Part shown: one piece after another, positions 1 to 5,443 of the stretch
How positions within the stretch are numbered: position 1 is the first letter of the stretch
Layout: every line of letters begins with the position of its first letter
Assembly (NCBI GenBank): GCA_017885485.1
Contig: JAFNFZ010000184.1
Location: 1 to 5,546, forward strand
Direction of reading: 5' to 3'
Source: Chloroflexota bacterium
GTDB taxonomy: Bacteria; Chloroflexota; Dehalococcoidia; UBA2247; RBG-13-53-26
DNA length: 5,546 nt
The notes under the pieces: model-generated
Databases searched by the model: none
Told to the model about the DNA's origin: nothing
What the model saw: only the letters and a program-made list of their open reading frames with translations
Translations under genes and position numbers: made by a program

Positions 1-61
1 TGTGCTCCTCTCTGAAAATGAGGTCGAGCGTGTCGGTTTCCTTATCGTAGATGACTTTCAA
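1..61 (-). CDS. DUF2283-type small protein, N-terminal part (cut by window edge)
   Basis: Read on the minus strand from a TTG start at 61-59, the first 20 residues begin MKVIYDKETDTLDLIF. This is the typical opening of DUF2283 proteins, small (about 60-80 aa) proteins often encoded next to DUF4258 proteins and suspected to be antitoxin-like partners. A strong purine-rich Shine-Dalgarno (GGAGGTGAGGAG) sits immediately upstream, inside the end of the preceding ORF. The TTG shares two bases with that ORF's TGA stop, so translation is probably coupled. The C-terminal part lies beyond the window. The family call rests on only 20 residues but the match is distinctive. The toxin-antitoxin role is inferred from the gene pairing. 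Confidence 0.7.
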   Translation of the reverse strand, partial: MKVIYDKETDTLDLIFREEH

Positions 62-243
62 CTCCTCACCTCCCTCATCCAGTACTTGTCGATCTTGCTC
101 GTCCTGTAGACGCTGATCACTTTGAGAACGTCACCTTCTGGCTCTGCGATAATCCTTAGGACCATCTCTTTGTTCTCAATTTCTAGATCAATCCCGCGTC
201 TTCGCGCTTCTAGTCGAGCATGGTTGGTTATGAGTACTTGGAT
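58..243 (-). pseudogene. DUF4258-like protein, shortened and without a canonical start
   Basis: The minus-strand frame ending at the TGA at 60-58 encodes ITNHARLEARRRGID near its start and VISVYRTSKIDKYW near its end. These match the N-terminal 'HA..R...RGI' and C-terminal 'VYRTSKIEKYW' blocks of DUF4258-type proteins. About 20 residues that normally separate these blocks seem to be missing. No ATG, GTG or TTG lies in frame between the upstream TAA and the first conserved block. A perfect AAGGAGG sits five bases before an ATC codon at 243-241, which I use as the nominal start (61 aa). Two readings are possible: a start codon lost by mutation, or initiation at a rare ATC. The frame is otherwise intact and overlaps the DUF2283 start, so decay, if real, is recent. 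Confidence 0.5.
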
Positions 244-287
244 TACAGCCTCCTTGCTTGTCTGTTGTCTAAGGGCGGTCCAGTGAG

Positions 288-296
288 ATTATAGCA
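288..296 (-). promoter_or_regulatory. Extended -10 promoter element (TGCTATAAT) for the DUF4258-DUF2283 pair
   Basis: The minus strand reads TGCTATAAT, a perfect TGn extended -10. It lies about 45 bases before the AAGGAGG ribosome-binding site region of the DUF4258-like ORF. No good -35 hexamer is present at 16-18 bases upstream, which is tolerated by extended -10 promoters. The position relative to the downstream pair supports the call, but it rests on one short motif. Confidence 0.4.
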
Positions 297-404
297 CGGC
301 AAGATCGAGTTGGGCGCAGTATGTCGCCTGCACAACCAGTGTCGTGGCAAGAGGTATTGCCTGCGTAGGGTTCCTTTGATAGACTACCATTTGATTCTGC
401 TCTT

Positions 405-429
405 GGATTCCTGCTTGCGCAGGTATGAC
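405..429. repeat. Short 'VIPAQAGIQ'-type dispersed palindromic repeat
   Basis: The core ATTCCTGC-TTGC-GCAGGTAT (407-426) is an imperfect 8-bp inverted repeat with a 4-base loop and one mismatch. Flanking GG and GAC complete the widely seen intergenic signature that translates on the minus strand as VIPAQAGIQ. Such elements occur in many copies in the intergenic DNA of many bacteria. Only one copy is in this window, so the assignment is by resemblance. Confidence 0.5.
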
Positions 430-453
430 GTACTGAGTGATACTTAGGCGCAG

Positions 454-490
454 CGATGCCACCGGATAGGCTAAACTGAGGGTGGCATTG
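454..490 (+). other. Leader hairpin upstream of the small ORF-PflX operon
   Basis: ATGCCACC (456-463) and GGTGGCAT (481-488) are perfect 8-base complements around a 17-base loop. A G-U and a C-G pair extend the stem to 454/490. It ends 26 bases before the ATG at 517. No T-run follows on either strand, so it does not look like an intrinsic terminator. A structured 5' leader or protein-binding palindrome is possible. Confidence 0.35.
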
Positions 491-516
491 TAGCCGGAGA
501 AAGTAGAGGTGAAGAC

Positions 517-663
517 ATGGGGAAAAGAGATATCAGGTGGAAAGAGTCCAAGAAACCAAAGAAGGATGCCAAGAAGTCGACCGTAGCCGAGATCCTGCCC
601 ACGCCGGTAACGGTGGAGGTGATAAAGACCAAGGGCAAGAAGGAAGCCCCTCCAGAGGGATGA
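517..663 (+). CDS. Lys-rich 48-aa protein of unknown function, coupled to the radical SAM gene
   Basis: An ATG at 517 with ribosome-binding site AGAGGTG (505-511, five-base spacing) opens a 48-codon frame starting MGKRDIRWKESKKPKKD. It has 12 lysines, two arginines, no cysteine and no membrane segment. The basic N-terminal half is followed by a Pro/Val-rich stretch (LPTPVTVEVIK, residues 27-37) and a short Lys/Glu/Pro tail. Its TGA (661-663) overlaps the ATG of the radical SAM gene (660-662) as ATGA, a classic coupling arrangement. This overlap and the good ribosome-binding site argue that it is a real gene and that the longer upstream reading of the radical SAM frame is spurious. Basic small proteins of this style occur, as I recall, in Chloroflexota genomes. 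Its role is unknown; nucleic-acid or ribosome binding is only a guess from charge. Confidence 0.7.
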   Translation: MGKRDIRWKESKKPKKDAKKSTVAEILPTPVTVEVIKTKGKKEAPPEG

Positions 664-1604
664 GGGAAGAAGCGGCTTATCTGAAGCTGTACGAGAGGGG
701 TGAACTTCCTGCCAGGATTGATCAAGCCAGGCACATCCTGGAGAGTTGTGAGCTTTGCCCCCGCCGCTGCCGAGTGAATCGTCTGTGGGGTGAGCTGGGG
801 AAGTGCCGGACAGGGCTCCGGGCGATGGTCTCCAGTTACGGGCCCCATTTCGGCGAGGAATCACCCCTGGTGGGGAAAAACGGCTCAGGAACCATCTTCT
901 TCACCAAGTGCAATCTGGCCTGTGTCTTCTGTCAGAACTACCCCATCAGCCAGCTCGGAGAGGGCAGAGAGGTTACTGCGGAAGAGCTGGCAGCGATGAT
1001 GATCTTTATGCAAAGTAGAGGCTGTCATAATGTGAATCTGGTGACCCCTAGTCACGTGGTTCCTCAAATCCTGGAAGCCTTGGAAGCAGCCATACGGGCA
1101 GGGCTATCGATTCCACTGGTGTACAACTGCGGCGGCTATGAATCCCTGGACACTTTGCGTCTGCTCGATGGCATCGTTGATATCTATATGCCGGATATGA
1201 AGTATTCTGACGATGACACAGCCCGCCAGTATTCGGAGGCGGATGGCTACTGGTCAGCGAACAGAGCCGCTGTCAGGGAGATGCGTCGGCAGGTGGGTGA
1301 TCTCCGAATCGACGAGCAGGGTGTAGCCACCAGAGGCCTGCTGGTCCGCCACCTGGTTCTGCCCCATGGTCTGGCCGGCACGGAGAAGGTAGTCCGTTTC
1401 CTGGCCGAGGAGATTTCCCGGGATACTTATCTCAATGTCATGGCGCAATATCACCCCTGCCACAGGGCATGGGGGTTCCCCTTGCTGGCCCGGTCGGTGA
1501 CTGACGACGAGTTCACGCGGGCGGTCAATCTGGCATGGGAGAATGGCCTGCAGCGGTTGGATAGATTCGGTGTTCCTCGGGTGGCCAGAGCCGTTTCGCA
1601 ATGA
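660..1604 (+). CDS. PflX-like radical SAM protein (COG1313 type)
   Basis: This 314-aa protein resembles the PflX group of radical SAM enzymes, relatives of pyruvate formate-lyase activases whose substrate is not established. The radical SAM cluster motif CxxxCxxC is at C84, C88 and C91 within TIFFTKCNLACVFCQNY. Upstream, C30, C33, C37 and C49 (ESCELCPRRC, GKCRTG) form the Cys-rich N-terminal segment typical of the family. They are followed by YGPHFGEESPLVG, also characteristic. NLVTPSHVVPQILEAL, YNCGGYES and DIYMPDMKY match later barrel strands. I start at the ATG at 660 because it overlaps the preceding TGA and gives the usual family length of about 300 aa. An in-frame start at 537 would add 41 residues with no family character, which are an off-frame reading of the small upstream gene. 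The stop overlaps the next gene as ATGA. It is cytoplasmic, and the substrate is unknown. Confidence 0.88.
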   Translation: MREEAAYLKLYERGELPARIDQARHILESCELCPRRCRVNRLWGELGKCRTGLRAMVSSYGPHFGEESPLVGKNGSGTIFFTKCNLACVFCQNYPISQLGEGREVTAEELAAMMIFMQSRGCHNVNLVTPSHVVPQILEALEAAIRAGLSIPLVYNCGGYESLDTLRLLDGIVDIYMPDMKYSDDDTARQYSEADGYWSANRAAVREMRRQVGDLRIDEQGVATRGLLVRHLVLPHGLAGTEKVVRFLAEEISRDTYLNVMAQYHPCHRAWGFPLLARSVTDDEFTRAVNLAWENGLQRLDRFGVPRVARAVSQ

Positions 1605-1897
1605 AAGCCTCTGCCTCCGATCTGGCATCCCTCCATGCCATGGTATACGGCTATGTGCAGGGGGTCTTCTTTCGGGCTTTTGTGCTGGAGCATGCCGATG
1701 CCCTGGGGTTGACTGGCTGTGTGCGCAACGTGCGTCAGCCAGCCGCGGTGGAGGTCCATGCGGAGGGTGAGCGATCTGCTCTGGAGAGACTCCTGAATCG
1801 CCTTCATCAAGGTCCTCCAGGGGCCCGAGTGGAAAGGGTAGAGGTGCGATGGGGTGACTACGAGGGCAAGCTCGCTTACTTCAGGATAGTCCACTGA
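1601..1897 (+). CDS. acyP: Acylphosphatase
   Basis: This 98-aa protein belongs to the small acylphosphatase family, which hydrolyses carboxyl-phosphate bonds such as those in acetyl phosphate or 1,3-bisphosphoglycerate in the cytoplasm. The signature GYVQGVFFRAFV (residues 17-28) supplies the phosphate-binding loop with catalytic Arg25. Catalytic Asn43 is in GLTGCVRNV. The usual C-terminal ...VERVEV and final Phe-x-Ile strand are present. Length is normal for the family (about 90-100 aa). The ATG at 1601 overlaps the TGA of the PflX-like gene, with no strong ribosome-binding site of its own, so translation is probably coupled. A second in-frame ATG at residue 14 would leave too little of the first strand. 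The family's usual Gly-rich turn after the Asn is replaced by RQPAA, a modest departure that keeps both catalytic residues. Confidence 0.93.
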   Translation: MKASASDLASLHAMVYGYVQGVFFRAFVLEHADALGLTGCVRNVRQPAAVEVHAEGERSALERLLNRLHQGPPGARVERVEVRWGDYEGKLAYFRIVH

Positions 1898-2010
1898 CAC
1901 CAAGTGACAAATTCGAAATGCCAAACCCTAGCGAAGATAGAAAGTCATTTGACGTTGCTAGGCGTGGTGGGGTGGAGAACAGAGGCCACGTCCGGATTCC
2001 TATCCCAAGG
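1898..2010. other. Convergent intergenic gap with a degenerate heptad tract
   Basis: The acylphosphatase gene and the leftward PMT gene end facing each other here. A short period-7 tract (CAAATTC, GAAATGC, CAAACCC) lies at 1908-1928. I found no strong hairpin with a T-run, so any terminator is not obvious. Confidence 0.5.
1908..1928 (+). repeat. Degenerate 7-bp repeat tract (consensus NAAANNC), three units
   Basis: The units CAAATTC, GAAATGC and CAAACCC are in tandem with 7-base phase. GAAATGC is identical to a unit in the inverted heptad pair at 4607-4750, suggesting one repeat family in the intergenic DNA of this genome. Confidence 0.5.
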
Positions 2011-3414
2011 CTATGCAAGGGTCTGGTGGAAGAACACATCGGCAAAAGCCAAGAACAACGTAGAAACAAGGAAGAAAGACAACACGTGAAGAGTCAAATA
2101 GGACACTACCAGTCCCTTGAGAAGCCATCGCGTAGCTTTCCGCCTCCTCCTGTTGGATAACTGCCAGACTCTCTGTGCGCCGAATGCGATGGCCAGACAA
2201 ACTGCACCCACTGAAGGAAGGAAATAGAACATATACATAGCCCTGTCGGTCACCAATGCAATTGGTATCCACAGGGCATACGTCGCACCGAACCAAAGAA
2301 GGGTGAACAGCGCCGTCCGTCTCCTATTCATTAAGAACTCGTACGCCATGTAACAAAGCGATGGTACGATCAGGATGAACAACGTGGGTGTATACGTAAA
2401 CGAGTAAGTCCTGCCGCTGTCGGCTCTCCACCCATAACCAAACTGCGTAATCCATTCCCACGGACGTGCCGCCCCTGCTTCGGCACGCATTTCGGGCGTC
2501 AGTTGGCTGAACTTGATCGACGCAGCGTTGACAAGCATGTCGTACATTCTGTCGACAGGATTGAACCAGAGGCTTGTGGCTGCGAAATCGGCAACAGGCA
2601 TCAGCACGATGAAGGCTGCGATCAAACACACCAGCAGCAGTACGATCTTCCTGGCATCTGCCCCTTTCTTCCCAGCAAGAGCCCAATATCCCACGATCAC
2701 CAGGATCCCGAAAAGCCCCGGCAGCTTACAGAGTCCAGCCAACGCCAGCAGAATTCCCGAGACGATGTATCTCTCACGTAGGAAGAATAGGAATGAAGCC
2801 AGCATGAACGTCATCGAGAACACGTCTAGCATTCCCACACCCGAGTAAGCGAATGTGAAGTTCTCAAAGGCAAGCAGCAGGGAGCCGATAAGGGCGGTGC
2901 GTTTGCCCGCCAGTCTCTTACAGATGAAATAGAACAGAACAACCGAAACGATTCCAAATATGATAGAGGGTACTCTCCAGCCCCAGGGATTATCGCCAAA
3001 TACCAGGATTCCGGACGCTATAAAGAGCTTGGCAAGGGAAGGATGGTCCAGAAAAGTGGGGTGAGTAAGAAGGAGTTGATCCCCCCGTTCGTGAATGATC
3101 GCACTAGCCTGTGGCACGTAGTGGCCCTCGTCAGCAATATGTGTCTTGACATAGGTGACCATGGCCAAGTGCAGAACAAGCAAAAAGAAGACCAAGCAGA
3201 GGAGTTGCCAGCGCTGTTTGAATAAGGAGATAAGACGCTGCGTCGACGATCTCGCCTCTCTGCTGTCGACCACATTCAACGGCCGACCGGCAGGGAGATC
3301 GCTCGACTCAGGATTGGAACTGAGGAATTGGGTAGCTTTCATGTTCCTCGGGCTTGTCCCAGCAAGGCCAGACCTAGGCCATGGAACCATTTGTTTGCCA
3401 GCGTGCGACAGCAT
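2011..3414 (-). CDS. PMT-type membrane glycosyltransferase (GT39/ArnT-like fold)
   Basis: This integral membrane protein of up to 467 aa resembles protein O-mannosyltransferases and related GT-C enzymes, which move a sugar from a polyprenyl-phosphate carrier to a protein or lipid on the outer face of the membrane. The first helix (about residues 69-88) is followed by an extracytoplasmic loop with the acidic pair D95-E96 (ADEGHY), where GT-C enzymes keep their catalytic Asp. HPSLAKLFIA and FGDNPWGWRVPS (about 124-150), typical of the PMT branch, come next. About ten further hydrophobic helices follow, with a larger loop around 280-340 and a basic stretch (NRRRRK, 421-426) before the last helix. 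Start choice is uncertain: ATG at 3414 has AGAGG five bases upstream, while ATG at 3342 (residue 25) also has GAGG and would give 443 aa. The start lies 17 bases after a sugar-kinase remnant, so it was probably co-transcribed with sugar genes. Donor and acceptor cannot be read from sequence. Confidence 0.85.
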   Translation of the reverse strand: MLSHAGKQMVPWPRSGLAGTSPRNMKATQFLSSNPESSDLPAGRPLNVVDSREARSSTQRLISLFKQRWQLLCLVFFLLVLHLAMVTYVKTHIADEGHYVPQASAIIHERGDQLLLTHPTFLDHPSLAKLFIASGILVFGDNPWGWRVPSIIFGIVSVVLFYFICKRLAGKRTALIGSLLLAFENFTFAYSGVGMLDVFSMTFMLASFLFFLRERYIVSGILLALAGLCKLPGLFGILVIVGYWALAGKKGADARKIVLLLVCLIAAFIVLMPVADFAATSLWFNPVDRMYDMLVNAASIKFSQLTPEMRAEAGAARPWEWITQFGYGWRADSGRTYSFTYTPTLFILIVPSLCYMAYEFLMNRRRTALFTLLWFGATYALWIPIALVTDRAMYMFYFLPSVGAVCLAIAFGAQRVWQLSNRRRRKATRWLLKGLVVSYLTLHVLSFFLVSTLFLAFADVFFHQTLA

Positions 3415-3431
3415 CTGTGCCTCTGAATTCG

Positions 3432-3665
3432 CTAAGCGTCCTTGACCTCCCAGCTCTGCATGCCCAAGAGGTCAAAGGTGAAGGTGACAATCCTCCCTCC
3501 GGCTCGCTCCAGTTGCTCGGCGACTCGATGCCATTTGTCGAACTCACAGAGCAAGACAAAATAGCCACCCCCCCCAGCTCCCAGTAACTTGCCGCCGATA
3601 GCTCCGTTGTGCCTGGCTAGTTCATAGAGCTCGTCAATGTGTTCATCTCTATTCGTAGGTTTGTG
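3432..3665 (-). pseudogene. C-terminal remnant of a GHMP sugar kinase (HddA-like)
   Basis: The minus-strand frame from just after the ubiA stop to a TAG at 3434-3432 gives 77 residues matching the last quarter of GHMP kinases of the heptose 7-phosphate kinase type. HIDELYELARHNGAIGGKLL leads into the GAGGGG loop (GHMP motif 3), then E-F-D-K-W-H and ERAGGRIVTFTFD, and the protein ends with GMQSWEV. Full proteins are about 320-350 aa. The ATP-binding PxxGLGSS segment and the whole N-terminal domain are absent, and no ATG, GTG or TTG precedes the homology. The frame is open with no internal stops, despite a C8 run (3568-3575, G8 on the coding strand), suggesting a recent deletion. It lies in the same frame as ubiA and begins exactly at the ubiA TAG, so a deletion fused the two regions. 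It is unlikely to be functional. Confidence 0.8.
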
Positions 3666-4598
3666 CTACAGGAGCATTCCCAAGAAAATGCCTGCGCCCA
3701 TGAGCAAAGGGGTCAGCAGCGTCACCTGGATGTTGAGGCCCATGAAGGGGATGAGCTTCCCCGTATCGTCGTAGTGCTTCAGAACACCCCTGGCTGCCTT
3801 CAGTCCCAGAGGCAGGGTGAGCAATCCAAGCAGAGCGGTGAGGGGCAGGGCCTCAAAGGCAACGGCTGACACCAGACTTAGATAAGCAGCAATCAGCAGC
3901 CCCACATAGACTTCGGCACCTGTACGCTTGCCCAGGGCGATGGGAATGTGGCGTCGAGAGGCAATCAGATCGGCCTCAACGTCCGGAAACTGATTGAGCA
4001 GTAGGAGGTTCGAAACCAGGAATCCCGGAACGAGGGATGCCACTCCAGGTTCCAGAGCATATTCCCCGGTCTGGGTGAAGTAGGCTCCCAGGACCATCAG
4101 AGGGCCGAATCCCAGGCCCGGCGCAATGGCGCACAGCCAGGGATTCTTGGTGAGGTGCGTGGTGTAGAAGTATACCACCAGCACACCCACTGCACCCAGT
4201 GGCAGAATCCTCCAGCCGTACTCGTGGATGAAGTAACCGCCGATGGCCGCGACTGTCAGAAGGGAGACCACGCCGAAGAGGTGAACCTGCTGTGGTTTGA
4301 GCAGTCCTGAAGGCAATATACCACTGCCTCCGCTGAAGGGTGTTCGATTTGTTTTGAGATCCACCCCGCTGCGGTAGTCGAAGTAGTCGTTGAGGACGTT
4401 GACGCTGACGTGGGCCAGCAAGGCACCAACGAGGGCAAGTACAAAGTGCAGGACATTGATGGCATCCGTCTGATACACAGCCGCGGCGATACCAACGAGG
4501 ACGCATACCGGTGTAAGAAGGAGGAAGTGAGGACGGGTCTCGAGGAACCACGTCTTGAGGCCGGACATAGGAGGCGCGGTGCTGTTTTCCATAACCAC
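3666..4598 (-). CDS. UbiA-family prenyltransferase (MenA-like)
   Basis: This 310-aa polytopic membrane enzyme transfers a polyprenyl chain from its diphosphate to an aromatic or other acceptor. The first Asp-rich motif, NDYFDYRSGVD (N70-D80, with D71, D74 and D80), and the second, DVEADLIASRRHIPIALGKR (D206, D210, K224, R225), bind the Mg-diphosphate and are both intact. About eight to nine hydrophobic helices surround them. The NDYFDYRSGVD form and overall length resemble the MenA group (1,4-dihydroxy-2-naphthoate prenyltransferase of menaquinone synthesis), but no other men genes are in view, so I give no symbol. A GTG at 4598 and an ATG at 4592 are both possible starts; neither has a clear ribosome-binding site. 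The upstream spacer is a period-7 repeat region shared with the end of metF. The protein ends ...GIFLGMLL, a normal hydrophobic end, so the remnant after its stop is not a missing piece of it. Confidence 0.88.
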   Translation of the reverse strand: MVMENSTAPPMSGLKTWFLETRPHFLLLTPVCVLVGIAAAVYQTDAINVLHFVLALVGALLAHVSVNVLNDYFDYRSGVDLKTNRTPFSGGSGILPSGLLKPQQVHLFGVVSLLTVAAIGGYFIHEYGWRILPLGAVGVLVVYFYTTHLTKNPWLCAIAPGLGFGPLMVLGAYFTQTGEYALEPGVASLVPGFLVSNLLLLNQFPDVEADLIASRRHIPIALGKRTGAEVYVGLLIAAYLSLVSAVAFEALPLTALLGLLTLPLGLKAARGVLKHYDDTGKLIPFMGLNIQVTLLTPLLMGAGIFLGMLL

Positions 4599-4606
4599 AA
4601 GCAGGA

Positions 4607-4641
4607 CAAATACTAAACTCTAAGTTCCAAATCCTAAACAA
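4607..4641 (+). repeat. Degenerate heptad tract, left arm of an inverted pair
   Basis: Five tandem 7-base units are visible: CAAATAC, TAAACTC, TAAGTTC, CAAATCC and TAAACAA (consensus NAAANNC). The same pattern recurs on the opposite strand at 4709-4750. TAAACTCTAA (4614-4623) is exactly complementary to TTAGAGTTTA (4727-4736), so the two arms could pair. Weaker A-rich units continue to about 4670. Confidence 0.6.
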
Positions 4642-4708
4642 TATCAAAACCGAAACAACAAATTCCAGAAACTACTGGCTCTTAGTTATGACCTTCGATC
4701 ATTGGGAT

Positions 4709-4750
4709 TTGTTTGGAGCTTCGGGTTTAGAGTTTAGCATTTCGTATTAC
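4709..4750 (-). repeat. Degenerate heptad tract, right arm of an inverted pair
   Basis: Read on the minus strand directly after the metF stop, six units run GTAATAC, GAAATGC, TAAACTC, TAAACCC, GAAGCTC, CAAACAA. TAAACTC is identical to a unit of the left arm and GAAATGC to one at 1915-1921. The arms are separated by about 67 bases and together fill most of the 154-bp metF-ubiA spacer. Confidence 0.6.
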
Positions 4751-4752
4751 CA

Positions 4753-5442
4753 TTACAGCCCAGCGGCGTCCAGTATTGCCGGCACCCTCTTCTCCATGCC
4801 GATAGCCATGATATGGACGCCCTGGCACATGTCTTTCATCTCCTTGATCAATCGGGCAGCGATCTCGGTGCTCTTCTTGGCCTTGTTCTCGGCCTTGTCC
4901 ATTTCCTCGATGAGGCTTTCGGGAACCGAGATGCCGGCGACGTTCTTATTCATGAAGCGGGCCATGGCAGCCGATCTCAGCACAACTATGCCCACCATGA
5001 CCGGCACGTTCAGATACTTCACCGCCTTCATGAAATCTTCAAACATCCTGGCTTCATACACGGCCTGTGTCTGAAAGAACTGCGCCCCGGCCTTGACCTT
5101 CTTGTCCATCTTCATGATCTGCGGCTCGAGTGGATCGGCTGCGGGGGTGACTACGGCACCGGCGAAGAAGTGCGGTACCCCTTTCAGTTCCTTGCCGCCG
5201 AGATCCCGCCCCTGCTCCAGTCCCCTGATCGCAGCCAGGAGGGACACCGAATCGAGGTCGAAGACCGGCTTGGCCGTGGGATGATCGCCGAGCACAATAT
5301 GATCACCGGTGAGGCAAAGGACGTTCTCGATCCCCATGACATAAGCGCTAAGGAGATCAGACTCCAAGGCCATACGATTGCGATCACGGCAGGTCACCTG
5401 GAACACAGCTTCAAGCCCCCACTGCTTGGCTAGGCAGCAGCT
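4753..5442 (-). CDS. metF: Methylenetetrahydrofolate reductase (MetF), N-terminus missing
   Basis: The 229 readable residues are the main part of a MetF-type flavoprotein, which reduces 5,10-methylene-THF to 5-methyl-THF for methionine synthesis or the methyl branch of the Wood-Ljungdahl pathway. Visible blocks are WGLEAVFQVTCRDRNR (about residues 8-23), LCLTGDH (about 43-48, including D47, corresponding to the conserved flavin/folate-site Asp), FDLDSVSLL, FFQTQAVYE (about 122-130), GISVPE (170-175) and GVHIMA (208-213). The form with RDRNR, TGDH and a GVHIMA end resembles acetogen-type MetF. A GTG at 5406 could be read as a start but falls inside the conserved core, so it is not the true start. 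Upstream of 5443 the frame enters a fold-back and loses all similarity. The missing upstream stretch is found on the plus strand at 5443-5546. About 60 or more N-terminal residues, including the catalytic Glu region, are not in the window. Confidence 0.88.
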   Translation of the reverse strand, partial: SCCLAKQWGLEAVFQVTCRDRNRMALESDLLSAYVMGIENVLCLTGDHIVLGDHPTAKPVFDLDSVSLLAAIRGLEQGRDLGGKELKGVPHFFAGAVVTPAADPLEPQIMKMDKKVKAGAQFFQTQAVYEARMFEDFMKAVKYLNVPVMVGIVVLRSAAMARFMNKNVAGISVPESLIEEMDKAENKAKKSTEIAARLIKEMKDMCQGVHIMAIGMEKRVPAILDAAGL

Positions 5443-5443
5443 G
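5396..5443 (+). repeat. Perfect 48-bp inverted repeat, left arm
   Basis: From ACCTGGAACACAG to GGCAGCAGCTG this arm is the exact reverse complement of 5499-5546. Complementarity breaks immediately inside the arms (A5444 against C5498), leaving a 55-base loop. The outer end coincides with the window end, so the repeat may be longer. The arm lies inside metF coding sequence. Confidence 0.95.

Larger units (their letters stand above)
297..516. other. Gene-free stretch between divergent units
   Basis: This region separates the leftward DUF4258/DUF2283 pair from the rightward small ORF-PflX-AcyP operon. I see no credible coding frame. It holds a short dispersed-repeat-like palindrome (405-429) and a hairpin (454-490). 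The rightward operon must be transcribed from here, but no convincing -35/-10 pair could be picked out. Confidence 0.5.

Noticed and set aside
405..443. CRISPR or attachment-site interpretation of the palindrome
   Set aside because: There is a single copy with no spacer periodicity, no integrase and no tRNA nearby.
416..445. TTGCGC and TGATAC spaced 17 bp as a sigma-70 promoter for the plus operon
   Set aside because: The -10 hexamer matches the consensus poorly and the -35 lies inside the dispersed repeat.
537..659. 41-residue N-terminal extension of the radical SAM frame
   Set aside because: It has no family similarity, overlaps the better-supported small gene in another frame, and the ATG at 660 gives normal length with ATGA coupling.
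289..864. 191-aa and 125-aa minus-strand open frames
   Set aside because: They are antisense to the small gene and radical SAM gene, have low-complexity composition, and show no motifs. They read through the palindromic repeat as VIPAQAGIQ.
517..1604. Possible RiPP system (small peptide plus radical SAM enzyme)
   Set aside because: The enzyme is PflX-like, with no visible SPASM or RRE domain. The peptide lacks Cys and a leader/core pattern, and no exporter or protease is present.
3976..4647. 223-aa minus-strand frame overlapping ubiA
   Set aside because: It is a frame shadow of ubiA, which carries both intact Asp-rich motifs.
5404..5406. GTG as the true metF start
   Set aside because: It falls within the conserved core just before VTCRDRNR, and the upstream residues WGLEA are also conserved.
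4813..5433. 206-aa plus-strand open frame opposite metF
   Set aside because: It is His/Leu-rich antisense to a clear MetF coding frame, with no recognisable domain.
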